Below are positions 9,359-17,750 of a DNA stretch of 64,000 nt, piece after piece. Position 1 is the first letter of the stretch. Every line of letters starts with the position of its first letter. The stretch is from Zhongshania sp. (lineage in GTDB: Bacteria; Pseudomonadota; Gammaproteobacteria; Pseudomonadales; Spongiibacteraceae). A program made the translations under genes and the position numbers. The stretch spans positions 54,424 through 118,423 of the forward strand of contig JAGPVP010000104.1 in NCBI GenBank assembly GCA_018066965.1, read 5' to 3'. The notes below the pieces were generated by a model. It was not told the DNA's origin. It did not search any database and saw only the letters and a program-made list of their open reading frames with translations.

Positions 9359-9973
9359 GTGGCCTTATCACCTGACAACACAGTTGTGCTCGCCAGCGGC
9401 AATCGCGGCAAGCTGCTAGAACTCGGCAATTTATTAGGCGGCTTAGGGATCACGCTTCTCAGCCAAGCCGATTTTAACGTGATAGAGGCCGACGAAACCG
9501 GCCTTAGCTTTATTGAAAACGCCATCCTTAAAGCCCGTAATGCCGCACGGCAATCCGGCCACGCCGCGCTCGCTGACGACTCCGGCCTCTGCGTAGACGC
9601 CCTCGGTGGCGCACCCGGCATTTACTCGGCGCGCTATGCTGGCGAAAAGGCACAAGACGCCGACAACAACCTCAAACTGCTAGACGCCTTGCAAGGCGAG
9701 AGTAACCGCAAGGCCCACTTTCACTGCGCACTGGCTTTTGTCCGTCACGCCGACGACCCAGCCCCCATTGTGGCTGAAGGCTTGTGGCAGGGCGACATCC
9801 TCGATGCGCCACGCGGCACAAATGGCTTTGGCTACGACCCGCTGTTTTATATCAACGATTTAAATCTGTGTTCTGCAGAACTGAGCAAAGAACAAAAGAA
9901 TCAGCTCAGTCACCGCGCACTTGCGCTAGCCCAACTACTACCTAGATTACGTAGCGAATACTTGAGCATATAG
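9359..9973 (+). CDS. rdgB: dITP/XTP pyrophosphatase RdgB
   Basis: Hydrolyses non-canonical purine triphosphates (dITP, XTP) to monophosphates and so keeps deaminated bases out of DNA and RNA. The 204-residue protein has the N-terminal [16 protein letters not shown] signature, the [17 protein letters not shown] active-site motif and the [11 protein letters not shown] motif. Translation starts at GTG. The gene is followed one base after its stop by a ferredoxin-like gene, where pseudomonads usually carry hemW. Confidence 0.95.
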   Translation: MALSPDNTVVLASGNRGKLLELGNLLGGLGITLLSQADFNVIEADETGLSFIENAILKARNAARQSGHAALADDSGLCVDALGGAPGIYSARYAGEKAQDADNNLKLLDALQGESNRKAHFHCALAFVRHADDPAPIVAEGLWQGDILDAPRGTNGFGYDPLFYINDLNLCSAELSKEQKNQLSHRALALAQLLPRLRSEYLSI

Positions 9974-9974
9974 A

Positions 9975-10613
9975 ATGGCTTCGCTAACGCTGACCATTAC
10001 CGACACCGCGCTTAGCCTAGCCATCAGCACCGACCAGAACTTACTAGAACACTGCCTTGCTGCAGACCTGCCCGTCACCCGCAGCTGCCGCAACGGTAAT
10101 TGCGGTCGCTGCGACAGCCGTTTGCAAAAAGGCCAGGTGCAACTTCGCAACGGCAGCATCATCCACGCTCCGGCAATCATTCCACTGTGTATTGCCCACG
10201 CCCGCAGCGATATCCACATCAGTCATATTCCGCTAGTGCAACTGCCCACACATTGGCGCTGTCAGTGGCAAAATCCACAGACATTGCGACTCCCAGCAGG
10301 GCGACAAACGCCACCTCGCCAAGGCGATATCTGCGCCATTCTGGTGACGCACGGGGTAGAAACGAATGAAATCGCTGAGATTAATGGCCGCAATATTGTC
10401 TTGCGACACCCCAGTGGAAACAAGCTTGAGTCCGGCAGTGCAAGCCTCATCACCATCGATCGCGACCACCACGGCGACTACTCGCTGTGGCGAGAATACG
10501 ATGGTGAACAGCAACAATTGTGGGCGCACCTCAATCACCCCACCGCGCTGGTGGCACAAGCGGCCTACCAGCAAAGCGGCACGTCTGGTCGCTATCTTAT
10601 TCTTAGTGATTAG
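9975..10613 (+). CDS. 2Fe-2S ferredoxin-like protein with extra C-terminal region
   Basis: A 212-residue protein whose first 85 residues resemble a plant-type [2Fe-2S] ferredoxin. The ligand pattern is Cys-x4-Cys-x2-Cys in SCRNGNCGRCDSRL, with a fourth Cys in IPLCIAHARSD. Residues about 90-212 have no recognisable domain; there is no clear FAD- or NAD-binding motif of a complete oxidoreductase. It begins one base after rdgB and is probably cotranscribed. It may donate electrons to an unidentified partner. The Fe-S assignment is fairly firm; the physiological role is unknown. Confidence 0.7.
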   Translation: MASLTLTITDTALSLAISTDQNLLEHCLAADLPVTRSCRNGNCGRCDSRLQKGQVQLRNGSIIHAPAIIPLCIAHARSDIHISHIPLVQLPTHWRCQWQNPQTLRLPAGRQTPPRQGDICAILVTHGVETNEIAEINGRNIVLRHPSGNKLESGSASLITIDRDHHGDYSLWREYDGEQQQLWAHLNHPTALVAQAAYQQSGTSGRYLILSD

Positions 10614-10831
10614 ACAGCAAGCCCTAAACTAATTTACATCCCGTAGCTAAAGCGCTGCACTAAAAACAAAAGTCGCGGTCAAATCCCGCTGCGGTTTAAG
10701 TCACTAGGTTAAAGCGCTATGCTTTGTCTATATAGATGCGCAGTCGCGCCACACGACACCATTCATCAAAATAAGTAACGCGGTATCCACGCCTAGGCGC
10801 ATTACCGCATAAAATCTGGAGAAGAAATTTC

Positions 10832-12475
10832 ATGTTCAAACGGATTTTGCAGGGCATTCTCATCCTGCTCGTCATCGTAGTCGTCGGCCTTGTTTTCGCC
10901 CTCGAACCCATCGCCAAATTTATGATTGAAAGCGAAGGTAGCAAACAAGTAGGTGCCCGCGTTGATGTCGACAGCGTTGATATTAGCTTTTATCCCACCC
11001 ACGTTGCGCTTAATGGCCTCACCGTCGCTAACCCGCAAGAGCCTATGCGCAATCTACTGCAAAGCGAAAAAGTCTCTGCCGATGTAGACGCCAAAGCCCT
11101 ATTTAAAATGCAAGTTATTGCCGATCAAGTGGTGTTGTCTGGCCTACAAATGTACACCGAGCGCAGCACACCGGGCACGCTGGACGGCAGCATGCCGCCA
11201 CCAAAAGAAGACAGCGGTAGCTCAATGCCAAGCATCGCCCTACCAGATGCGAATGCCTTATTAGCAGAAGAAAAAGCCACCATCCAAGCCGAAGTCACCG
11301 ATATTCAAAAGGGCTTCACCACAATTGAGTCGCGCTGGAAAACCAAATCAGAAAAGCTACCTGATCAATCACAATTTGATCAGTACAAAACCCGCTGGAA
11401 CGAGCTAAAAAGTAAAAATGTGATTGAGCGTATTGCCGGCGCCAAAGAATTACGCGACGACATTAAAGCTGAGCTTCGTCAGTTTGAGAACTTAAACGAA
11501 GACCTAAAAACAGACTCTGCTGCGGTTAAATCTCTCAGTGCACGGGCAGCCAATCTACCCGCCGACCAATCTAAGCGCATGCTGTCTAAATACGGTTTAG
11601 ACCAAGGCACCGAAGGCATGTTGCGCTTCTTGCTGGGCGACGAAGTAAACGCTGTTGTGCAGCGCGGCCTAAGCCTATATCAAGAAACCATGGGCAATAT
11701 GGCGAACAAAGAAGAGCCCGCCGCAAGCGATGAACCTGCCGCAGAATTACCGGTGAATATTTTAATTCGCAAAATTCTCATCGATGGCTACCAAGTCATC
11801 GGCGGTGAAAAACTCGCCTATTCTGGTGAAATCAACGACGTCACCGACAAGCAAGACTACTGGAACAAACCCATCACCATGGCATTACGTGGCGGCATGG
11901 AACAGAAGTCACAATTAGTCATCGACGGTATTTTTGACCAACGTAACGACACCCTGAAAAGTGTCTTTAATATGGGCTTAAAACAATTGGCCTTATCCGG
12001 CGTATCACTGTCGCAAAGCCCTGACTTACCGCTGCAACTAGAGAAAGGGATTGCCGACATCGCCGCCAACTTCTCGATAGACGGCAACAACCTCAAAGGT
12101 TCTGTGGAAGGCTTAGTCAACCAAGCGAAGCTACTTGTCACTAACGCCGCTAGCGACAATAAAACCGCTGCCTTACTAGCCGCTGCATTAGAAGACGTAA
12201 CTAAATTGGTTATGAATATGAGCGTAAACGGCACCGTCGACCAACCTGCCATTAAACTCAAATCTAACTTAGACAGTATATTGGGTGACGTACTCGGCGC
12301 AGAGCTAAAATCACAACTCGGCGAAGTAGAAAACAAACTCAAAACCAAACTAAGCGCAGACTACGGCCCGCAGATTGCCAGCTTCCAAGAAAAACAAGAC
12401 ATGCTTGGCCAATACAAAGATCTACTAGGCGACCGCGAAGCCGCACTGCAAGCATTGATGAAAGAAATGATGTAG
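10832..12475 (+). CDS. TIGR03545-type membrane-anchored AsmA-like protein
   Basis: A 547-residue envelope protein with one N-terminal membrane helix (about residues 5-25) and a large periplasmic region. The opening section resembles AsmA/DUF748-like proteins (KVSADVDAKALFK and similar repeats), and the whole looks like the TIGR03545 family as I remember it. A central region (about 135-260) is strongly helical and charged, probably coiled coil, and the C-terminus (about 490-547) is again helical. AsmA-type proteins are implicated in lipid transport or outer-membrane homeostasis, so a role there is plausible but not shown. The gene is monocistronic, with GGAG before its ATG and a strong terminator after it. 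Confidence 0.7.
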   Translation: MFKRILQGILILLVIVVVGLVFALEPIAKFMIESEGSKQVGARVDVDSVDISFYPTHVALNGLTVANPQEPMRNLLQSEKVSADVDAKALFKMQVIADQVVLSGLQMYTERSTPGTLDGSMPPPKEDSGSSMPSIALPDANALLAEEKATIQAEVTDIQKGFTTIESRWKTKSEKLPDQSQFDQYKTRWNELKSKNVIERIAGAKELRDDIKAELRQFENLNEDLKTDSAAVKSLSARAANLPADQSKRMLSKYGLDQGTEGMLRFLLGDEVNAVVQRGLSLYQETMGNMANKEEPAASDEPAAELPVNILIRKILIDGYQVIGGEKLAYSGEINDVTDKQDYWNKPITMALRGGMEQKSQLVIDGIFDQRNDTLKSVFNMGLKQLALSGVSLSQSPDLPLQLEKGIADIAANFSIDGNNLKGSVEGLVNQAKLLVTNAASDNKTAALLAAALEDVTKLVMNMSVNGTVDQPAIKLKSNLDSILGDVLGAELKSQLGEVENKLKTKLSADYGPQIASFQEKQDMLGQYKDLLGDREAALQALMKEMM

Positions 12476-12497
12476 CACTAAGCTAAATAATAAGCCT

Positions 12498-12536
12498 AAA
12501 AAAGGGCGCACCTCACATTGAGGCGCGCCCTTTTTT
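12498..12536. terminator. Rho-independent terminator after the TIGR03545 gene
   Basis: A near-perfect GC-rich stem (GGGCGC-n-CCTC with GAGG-n-GCGCCC, loop of five) is flanked by A6 on the left and T6 on the right, so it can act on both strands. It closes the core gene before the AT-rich ccdAB islet. Confidence 0.9.
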
Positions 12537-12558
12537 ACACCACTGATTTTCATACATC

Positions 12559-12587
12559 TTGCCACGCAAAATACCCACTGCTAATAT
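12559..12587 (+). promoter_or_regulatory. Sigma-70 promoter of ccdAB
   Basis: TTGCCA (five of six to the -35 consensus) is followed after exactly 17 bases by TAATAT, preceded by TG to give an extended -10. It sits about 40 bases before the ccdA start. Toxin-antitoxin operons of this kind are usually repressed by the CcdA-CcdB complex binding over this region. Confidence 0.65.
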
Positions 12588-12628
12588 GCGCATAAGAGAT
12601 ACGCACAGACAATGCGAAGGATATACAA

Positions 12629-12874
12629 ATGCGCGAGATATTTAACAAAGACGCTCCCAAAAAAGCAACAAATCTCAGTATAAACAGCAGCTTACTTGCC
12701 GAAGCCAAAAATCTAAAGGTGAATCTTTCTGCCACCCTTGAACGAGCGCTCGAGGCCGAAGTAAGGCAAAACAAACGTCAACAGTGGCTTGAAGAAAACA
12801 AACAAGCCATCGAGAACTGTAATCGTCTGGCTGAATCCGGTGGTTTATTTTCTGACAAACACCGGAATTTCTGA
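12629..12874 (+). CDS. ccdA: CcdA-type antitoxin
   Basis: An 81-residue type II antitoxin. The N-terminal half (KKATNLSINSSLLAEAKNL) is a ribbon-helix-helix DNA-binding domain. The acidic C-terminal tail, with RQQWLEENKQAIENCN and ending SGGLFSDKHRNF, matches the CcdB-binding end of CcdA proteins. It should neutralise CcdB and autorepress the operon. AAGGA lies nine bases before the ATG. Its TGA stop is immediately followed by the ccdB ATG, giving tight translational coupling. Composition is AT-rich relative to flanking core genes, consistent with transfer. Confidence 0.9.
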   Translation: MREIFNKDAPKKATNLSINSSLLAEAKNLKVNLSATLERALEAEVRQNKRQQWLEENKQAIENCNRLAESGGLFSDKHRNF

Positions 12875-13189
12875 ATGAAGCAATTTGACCTATATGCGAA
12901 CGCAGACCCAGATAGTAGCCAGATATATCCTTTTTTTGTTGATGTTCAAACGGGCTTACTTGAACAATTAAATAGCCGCGTGGTTATTCCGGTAGCGCCA
13001 GCACAAAATGCGAAATCGTTTCCCAAAAATTTATGCCCGATACTCGAAATTAATAATAAAAAATATGCGCTTCTTAGCCATCAAATCACAACCGTCTCGG
13101 CATCTTTTTTAGCTCACAAGGAAGGCTCTTTGCTTCTGAACAGAGACGAAATAATCTCGGCGCTCGATTTTTTACTGACGGGAATTTAA
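12875..13189 (+). CDS. ccdB: CcdB-type gyrase-targeting toxin
   Basis: A 104-residue toxin of the CcdB family, which traps or inhibits DNA gyrase. The SSQIYPFFVDVQTGLLEQLN and SRVVIPVAP segments are typical. The C-terminus reads ALDFLLTGI, with Thr where the F-plasmid toxin has the critical Trp99 (FWGI). From memory the chromosomal CcdB of Vibrio fischeri also ends in a TGI tail and still acts on gyrase, so this is probably the Vibrio-type subfamily rather than an inactive toxin. The frame is intact and directly follows ccdA. Confidence 0.9.
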   Translation: MKQFDLYANADPDSSQIYPFFVDVQTGLLEQLNSRVVIPVAPAQNAKSFPKNLCPILEINNKKYALLSHQITTVSASFLAHKEGSLLLNRDEIISALDFLLTGI

Positions 13190-13440
13190 CGACCACATTT
13201 GCGGCTCGCTTAGAAAACCAATCCAACAACAAACGCTTATTAACAGCTTTTACTGCCACTTAATCGTTACATCTTTATGGGACTGCGGGCAGTCACGCTT
13301 TTTTGCACCTTATATACTTTACGTTCAGTTTTGTCTGCCTTTCGAGCGGATATAATTCAAATAAACTCTTAGGCCTGCCCCATCAGGTCTTTCAAACCAC
13401 TTCACTGGTTTGACCATAAGCGGACGATCAAATATGGCAC
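13190..13440. other. Islet spacer between ccdB and the SIR2/ParE fragment
   Basis: No credible gene is seen here. The stretch is AT-rich and contains a short GACTGC/GCAGTC hairpin and the operator-like palindrome described separately. It probably holds remnants of deleted accessory genes. Confidence 0.5.
13392..13416. promoter_or_regulatory. Orphan palindrome resembling a GntR/FadR-type operator
   Basis: TCAAACCA and TGGTTTGA form a perfect eight-base inverted repeat with a six-base spacer. The right part, TGGTTTGACCA, is itself a TGGT-N3-ACCA palindrome, the general form bound by FadR-subfamily GntR regulators. No metabolic gene lies next to it, so it looks like an orphan or relict operator. 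Chance remains possible. Confidence 0.35.
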
Positions 13441-13917
13441 CTAATCCATCAGCCGCCGCGGTGCATCCATGTCTTCATGTAACACGCGGACAATAAGCAG
13501 ATTGTGATACGGCGTTTCGCTCTCAGGCAATTGGACATCTATCTTTTCTCCAATCTTTTTACACACCAATTCATCAAGGCTTATCAAATCATCCTCGGTT
13601 AAACCTCTAACCATCCCACCTTTTGCTACTTCTAACAGCCCACGTATAAAGCTGAGAACATTTTCAACATTCTCATGATCTTTTTCCGCCTTTTTCAGTT
13701 CATCTAATAACTTTGTATATATAGCATTAGTAGCTAGCTCACTATTAACGTAAATCGAAAGATTTTTGACGTCGGGAACTAAAGGCCATTTCCCATCTTC
13801 CATTTCAACAGACAACGGACAGCCAGCCGACAGAAAGCAACTGATCGGAGTACTATTTTGAGACAGGGATTGCCTAAGGTACTTTAAGTGGCGAATAGGG
13901 TTATGACTAACTTCCAT
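13441..13917 (-). pseudogene. Chimeric remnant: SIR2-like N-terminus joined to a ParE/RelE-type C-terminus
   Basis: The ATG with GGGAG upstream gives a 158-residue protein. Residues 1 to about 138 look like the start of a SIR2-family defence protein: NPIRHLKYLRQSL, then the NAD-binding-type CFLSAGCPLSV, and later the ESETPYH motif that normally precedes the rest of the SIR2 catalytic domain. Instead of continuing, the frame ends with NLLIVRVLHEDMDAPRRLMD, which resembles the C-terminal strand of ParE/RelE toxins (typical form ilIvRVLHerMDv.rhL). The likely junction is near base 13503. I infer a deletion that fused two accessory genes. The catalytic Asn/His part of SIR2 is missing, so NADase activity is not expected. 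Confidence 0.6.
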
Positions 13918-14130
13918 TTTTCTGCTCCCTCTACTGTTTATTAAAGGCTTCCTGCACGCTATCCCGAATACGACTTTATTACTCAATGCCGTCGTGGTTA
14001 GAAATAGGCTGACTTCATAAAGTAGAAGAATGGCAGATTTCGACATATTCGACCACTCATTTAACACTTGTTAACCGACAGCTTATGTGACTTTTTGGCT
14101 CCCTTAATAGTAAGTAAGTAGCCGAAATAT

Positions 14131-14163
14131 GATTCAAATAATTTACCAAATTTTGGTTGAATC
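14131..14163. repeat. Nested inverted repeats upstream of the SIR2 remnant
   Basis: GATTCAA and TTGAATC form a seven-base arm pair. Between them lies ACCAAATTTTGGT, a perfect six-base palindrome around a central T. The region is AT-rich and lies upstream of the SIR2/ParE ORF, in the 298-base gap before the TPR gene. It may be an operator of the lost island genes or a recombination scar. Confidence 0.35.
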
Positions 14164-14215
14164 AAAATCCAATGACAATATCTAGCACTGATTAAGTAAC
14201 ACTCAATGCAAATAT

Positions 14216-14524
14216 TTATTTCTTTAACTTTTTCAAAAACACGGTAATTTCTTTTTCTGTTTGCTTGTCGCCTTTACGTACCGCCGTGTCTAAACCTGTC
14301 GCCCAGACGGTTTCTGCAGAGGCTTTATCACCCATTTTTAAATGGGCTTTGCCAAGCAAATTCCATGCAGCGGAGTAGTCTGGATCGTGGACGACGCAGT
14401 GTTGTAAATGTTCGACGGCCGCTTCTGGATTGTTGTCATCCAGATAGGCCTTGCCCAAACCAAAGCGCAGCATTGCGCTGTCGCTGCCTTTGGCGAGCAT
14501 TTTTTCTAAGGCGTCGACATTCAC
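14216..14524 (-). CDS. Small tetratricopeptide-repeat protein
   Basis: A 102-residue, all-helical protein with about two and a half TPR units: LRFGLGKAYLDDNNPEAAVE, then AAWNLLGKAHLKMGDKASAE, with the usual A/G/Y spacing. It ends in a Lys-rich helix. It probably acts as a protein-protein adaptor in the cytoplasm, as it has no signal peptide. It starts at GTG with AAGGA seven bases upstream. It follows hemY on the same strand, 60 bases away, and may be transcribed with the haem operon. The specific partner is unknown. Confidence 0.75.
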   Translation of the reverse strand: MNVDALEKMLAKGSDSAMLRFGLGKAYLDDNNPEAAVEHLQHCVVHDPDYSAAWNLLGKAHLKMGDKASAETVWATGLDTAVRKGDKQTEKEITVFLKKLKK

Positions 14525-14584
14525 ATTAGCATCCTTGAATTAGGCTATGACATTAAGCGAGGGTGTAAATTTATTAAACCAATT

Positions 14585-15802
14585 CTATCTGCCTAAACGC
14601 GGTTGCGGTAATTCCGGCAAAGCTTGCCCCTGCATTTGCAGGGCTTCGCGGGTGTAGCGTTCGGCGGCAGTTTGTTCGCCCATATTGTTGAGCAGGCGAC
14701 CAAGTTCAAAACACAGTTCTGCATTTGGATTGCGGCTATAGGCTTGTTCAAAATATTCTTTGGCTTTGCCCCACAGTTCATTGCGCAGTGATAAGCGACC
14801 TACACTTAATAGCAGTGCGGGATCGTCGCTGTGATCTTTTAACCATGCCTCTGCGGTGCTGAGTTGGCGTGAGATATCCACGCCCGCAATGAGACCGTAG
14901 AGCAATACCAAATTAGATGACCAGTTCTGCTTCAGTGATTGGCGCAGCACTTTTTCTGCGCTGACTTGATCGCCCAAGGCAACAAGTGTTCGACAGTAAG
15001 CTAGTGTTAGATCTGCATCACGCTGCCATGTTCGAGACAGGTGCTTCCACCACTGCAGGACGACGCTTACATCGGACTGCAATGCCGCTTGTTCTAACTG
15101 TCCCATTAAAGCTTGACGCTCTAGGCTATCGATTTTTTCTGAGGGCAAAACTTTGTGCTTACGCAGATCTGGCAGCAGCTCTAATAAAGAGGTCCAATCG
15201 TGCAAACCGGAATACACTTTTTCCAATAAGCACAGTACCGAGGGATGACGCTCGGCATTGCGGCGCGCACGGGTTAATGTTGCTAGCGCCTCTTCAAGGC
15301 GACCGTTATCAACTTGCATTTCTGCCTGGGTCAGCGCCACTGCGATGCTGGCTTTGGCACTAGTCTCTTCGGCTAAACCTAGATAGTGTCGGCTTGCCGC
15401 CGCGTCGCCCAATGCATGGCTTGCTCGGGCGGCTAATAAATAATTTATTAAAGGCGCCTCGCTACCTTTTAATGCGTCGGTCAGTAAGCGACGAGACTTT
15501 TCCCAGTTACCTTCGATAAACGCGATCATGCCCAGCGTAGTGTGACTGCGACCGCGATTAGCTTTGCGGTCGCTCCAGAAGCTGCCAATTTTATCTGTTA
15601 CTTTTGCGCCACGACGCAAACTAATAAAAACCACAACAAATAAAAATATCAGCACCGCCAATACCGCAAGCCCTACCCAAATTGTCATTTCAACGGTGGT
15701 CTGGCCGTAGGCGATGAGGATATAGCCGGGATCATGCTGGATAGCCACGGCCAAACCCGCAGCTAAAATGAGTGTCAGCAGTACCGCAATGAATATTTTC
15801 AT
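14585..15802 (-). CDS. hemY: HemY family TPR membrane protein
   Basis: A 405-residue inner-membrane protein of the proteobacterial HemY family (not protoporphyrinogen oxidase). Two hydrophobic helices span about residues 2-20 and 40-62, followed by the HemY N-terminal domain (GRSHTTLGMIAFIEGNWEKS) and TPR-like helices to the end. It belongs to the hemCDXY operon and is thought to help organise tetrapyrrole synthesis, though its exact function is unsettled. Its ATG overlaps the hemX TGA (ATGA), indicating translational coupling. Confidence 0.92.
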   Translation of the reverse strand: MKIFIAVLLTLILAAGLAVAIQHDPGYILIAYGQTTVEMTIWVGLAVLAVLIFLFVVVFISLRRGAKVTDKIGSFWSDRKANRGRSHTTLGMIAFIEGNWEKSRRLLTDALKGSEAPLINYLLAARASHALGDAAASRHYLGLAEETSAKASIAVALTQAEMQVDNGRLEEALATLTRARRNAERHPSVLCLLEKVYSGLHDWTSLLELLPDLRKHKVLPSEKIDSLERQALMGQLEQAALQSDVSVVLQWWKHLSRTWQRDADLTLAYCRTLVALGDQVSAEKVLRQSLKQNWSSNLVLLYGLIAGVDISRQLSTAEAWLKDHSDDPALLLSVGRLSLRNELWGKAKEYFEQAYSRNPNAELCFELGRLLNNMGEQTAAERYTREALQMQGQALPELPQPRLGR

Positions 15803-16929
15803 TGGCGAGCCTCTTTCTGCCAGCGATTACTTTTTATATATTCTTTTAAACTACGCAGCGAGCCAGAAATATCTGCAAGCTCGGCGTCTACCTTCACTTC
15901 TGCCAGCGTATTGATTTGCTGGAGCAAAGCATCGCGGTGTTCGTCTAACTGATAATAGCGATTCAACCACGACGCGGCTTTTTCTAAAGCGCGTTGATAC
16001 AGTTCAGGCTGATTCGCCAGCAAGGCCAATTGCGCTTGCTCAAACATTAATTGCAAGCTCGCCCGCAACACCGCCTCTTGCTCTGGCGCCAATTGGGCGC
16101 GGAAATTTTCTTCGTGATGGCGAATACGAATATAGCTGCGCAGTTTTTCCCACGCAGCAGTTAAGCCACCTTGTAAGCGCTGCTGCCAGCCGCTTTGTTC
16201 TTCAGTAACTTCAAGCGCTTCGTAGCTCGGTGCTTTATAAATTTTAAGTTTTTCCGCTTCGTTCGCCAGTGCTTGTAAAGCTAAATAACTGCCTTCAACG
16301 TCGCGCTCGGCACTGCTTTGCAACGCGCCAATTTCTTTGGCTAGCTGGGCGCGTACCGGATGCAAACCGGCATCATCAAGATCGCGTAAAACTTCATCGG
16401 CGCTACTCAGTAGCTGCGCCGCCGAACGAGGGTCATGACTAAGCTGGGCGCGTTGATTCGCCAATCTTAGTAAATACTCCGCCTCGGCCAACAACCAATC
16501 TTGGCGATTTACGGTGGCCAATGACTGTACGCTGACTTCTAAATCCTGACTGCGACGGGCCAAAGTATCTAGCCGCGTACTGGCGTCACTGCGCAACTGG
16601 GAGAGCGCTTCCCGCTGCGCGCTGATTAATGAGGTGAACTCTGCCTGTGAGGTGCGCAAAGATTTTAATTCTGATTGAAAACCGGCACTGTTACTTTCTT
16701 CCTGTGCGGCCAGCAATTGCTCTTGCTGATACATCCAACCCGCCAAGGCCAATGCCGCAATGGCAATTAACAGCGCAAGTAAGCCCAGCACATTACTCCC
16801 GGACTTTGGCTTATCTGTGGTTTTCTTGGATGCTTTACTAGCTGGCGGCGCCGACGCGCTAATCACCGAGGGCTTTTGCTCTACTGTCGTAGTCGCTGCT
16901 TTATTATCTTCCGGTTTATCGCCGCTCAT
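15799..16929 (-). CDS. hemX: HemX family membrane protein
   Basis: A 376-residue protein of the HemX family, often annotated as uroporphyrinogen-III C-methyltransferase but lacking SAM-methyltransferase motifs. A Ser/Ala/Lys-rich cytoplasmic N-terminus (about 1-45) is followed by one membrane helix (about 47-66), a coiled-coil section (about 70-130) and a helical domain with WLLAEAEYLLRLANQRAQL, the family signature. It lies 20 bases after hemD and overlaps hemY. Probably a structural or regulatory partner in tetrapyrrole synthesis; the enzymatic label should not be used. Confidence 0.92.
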   Translation of the reverse strand: MSGDKPEDNKAATTTVEQKPSVISASAPPASKASKKTTDKPKSGSNVLGLLALLIAIAALALAGWMYQQEQLLAAQEESNSAGFQSELKSLRTSQAEFTSLISAQREALSQLRSDASTRLDTLARRSQDLEVSVQSLATVNRQDWLLAEAEYLLRLANQRAQLSHDPRSAAQLLSSADEVLRDLDDAGLHPVRAQLAKEIGALQSSAERDVEGSYLALQALANEAEKLKIYKAPSYEALEVTEEQSGWQQRLQGGLTAAWEKLRSYIRIRHHEENFRAQLAPEQEAVLRASLQLMFEQAQLALLANQPELYQRALEKAASWLNRYYQLDEHRDALLQQINTLAEVKVDAELADISGSLRSLKEYIKSNRWQKEARQ

Positions 16930-16949
16930 TATGTTCTCTCAAGATCCAC

Positions 16950-17750
16950 TTAATGATGTTGTGTACGCAAAGTGCTGCCAGCGTAGTGTTCTAATGCCGC
17001 AATACTGGCTGTCGTACCCGCGTTATCTGCCTGAATAACGATGCGATACCCTTGCGCTTTCGCTATTTCTGCCACTCGTGGCCCCGGTACTAGTACGGGG
17101 TAATTGAAGGCCGCCACCCCCATTAACTCGGTGAAATGACCGAGGGTTTCACCGCTATTTAATGCCACGACATTGATGCTGTGTTGTAACAGCAATACCC
17201 GCAGTTGACCACCGTCAATATCGGGTTTACCGCGCTGATAGCATTCTACGTAATCGACAATGGCGCCGCGTTTAGTCAATTCATCCGCCAAATATTCACG
17301 GCCACCCACGCCACGCACAATTAAAATTTTAGTCCGCGCTATATTCTGCAGCTCAGCGCAGGCCAATAAGCTCTCGCTATTCATGGCCAAGGCGCTGTGC
17401 TGCACGTTGACATCGCGCTCAGCAAGCGCCGCAGCGGTGGCCGCACCAATGGCATAGACTTCAATATCCATCGGCCACTGCGGCCAGTATTGGTCGATTT
17501 GATCTAGGCCATATTGCACTGCATTAACGCTGATAAAAATAAGCCGCTGATAGCGGTCGAGGCTCATCAACACGCTGCGGCTGTGTTGGATGATCGCGTC
17601 ATGTTCTGGTGACAACAGCGGCGCAATATCCAGCAAAGGCTGTAACACCACTTTGGCACCCGCCTCCGACAAGGCCGCGCCAAACTCCGCGCTGCGATCC
17701 GCCGGCCGCGTTACCAGCACCCGCAAATTACTGAGCTTTGCTGTCGCCAT
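16950..17750 (-). CDS. hemD: Uroporphyrinogen-III synthase
   Basis: Cyclises hydroxymethylbilane with inversion of ring D to give uroporphyrinogen III. The 266-residue protein has the two-lobed HemD architecture; sequence conservation in this family is low. Recognisable segments are [13 protein letters not shown] at the N-terminus, the [12 protein letters not shown] motif, the [12 protein letters not shown] motif and the C-terminal [13 protein letters not shown] and [13 protein letters not shown] segments. It overlaps the end of hemC by 23 bases and precedes hemX, which supports the assignment. Confidence 0.92.
   Translation of the reverse strand: MATAKLSNLRVLVTRPADRSAEFGAALSEAGAKVVLQPLLDIAPLLSPEHDAIIQHSRSVLMSLDRYQRLIFISVNAVQYGLDQIDQYWPQWPMDIEVYAIGAATAAALAERDVNVQHSALAMNSESLLACAELQNIARTKILIVRGVGGREYLADELTKRGAIVDYVECYQRGKPDIDGGQLRVLLLQHSINVVALNSGETLGHFTELMGVAAFNYPVLVPGPRVAEIAKAQGYRIVIQADNAGTTASIAALEHYAGSTLRTQHH

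Noticed and set aside
11857..12348. 163-residue minus-strand frame inside the TIGR03545 gene
   Set aside because: Shadow frame opposite a long conserved CDS.
13184..13270. Integron attC-like pair TAACGA (after ccdB) and TCGTTA about 75 bases apart
   Set aside because: The left core fits RYYYAAC (ATTTAAC), but the right core GTTACAT does not fit GTTRRRY, and no inner L'/L'' pairing or integrase is visible.
15799..16929. Uroporphyrinogen-III C-methyltransferase
   Set aside because: The common label is not supported: no SAM-methyltransferase motifs are present; HemX architecture only.
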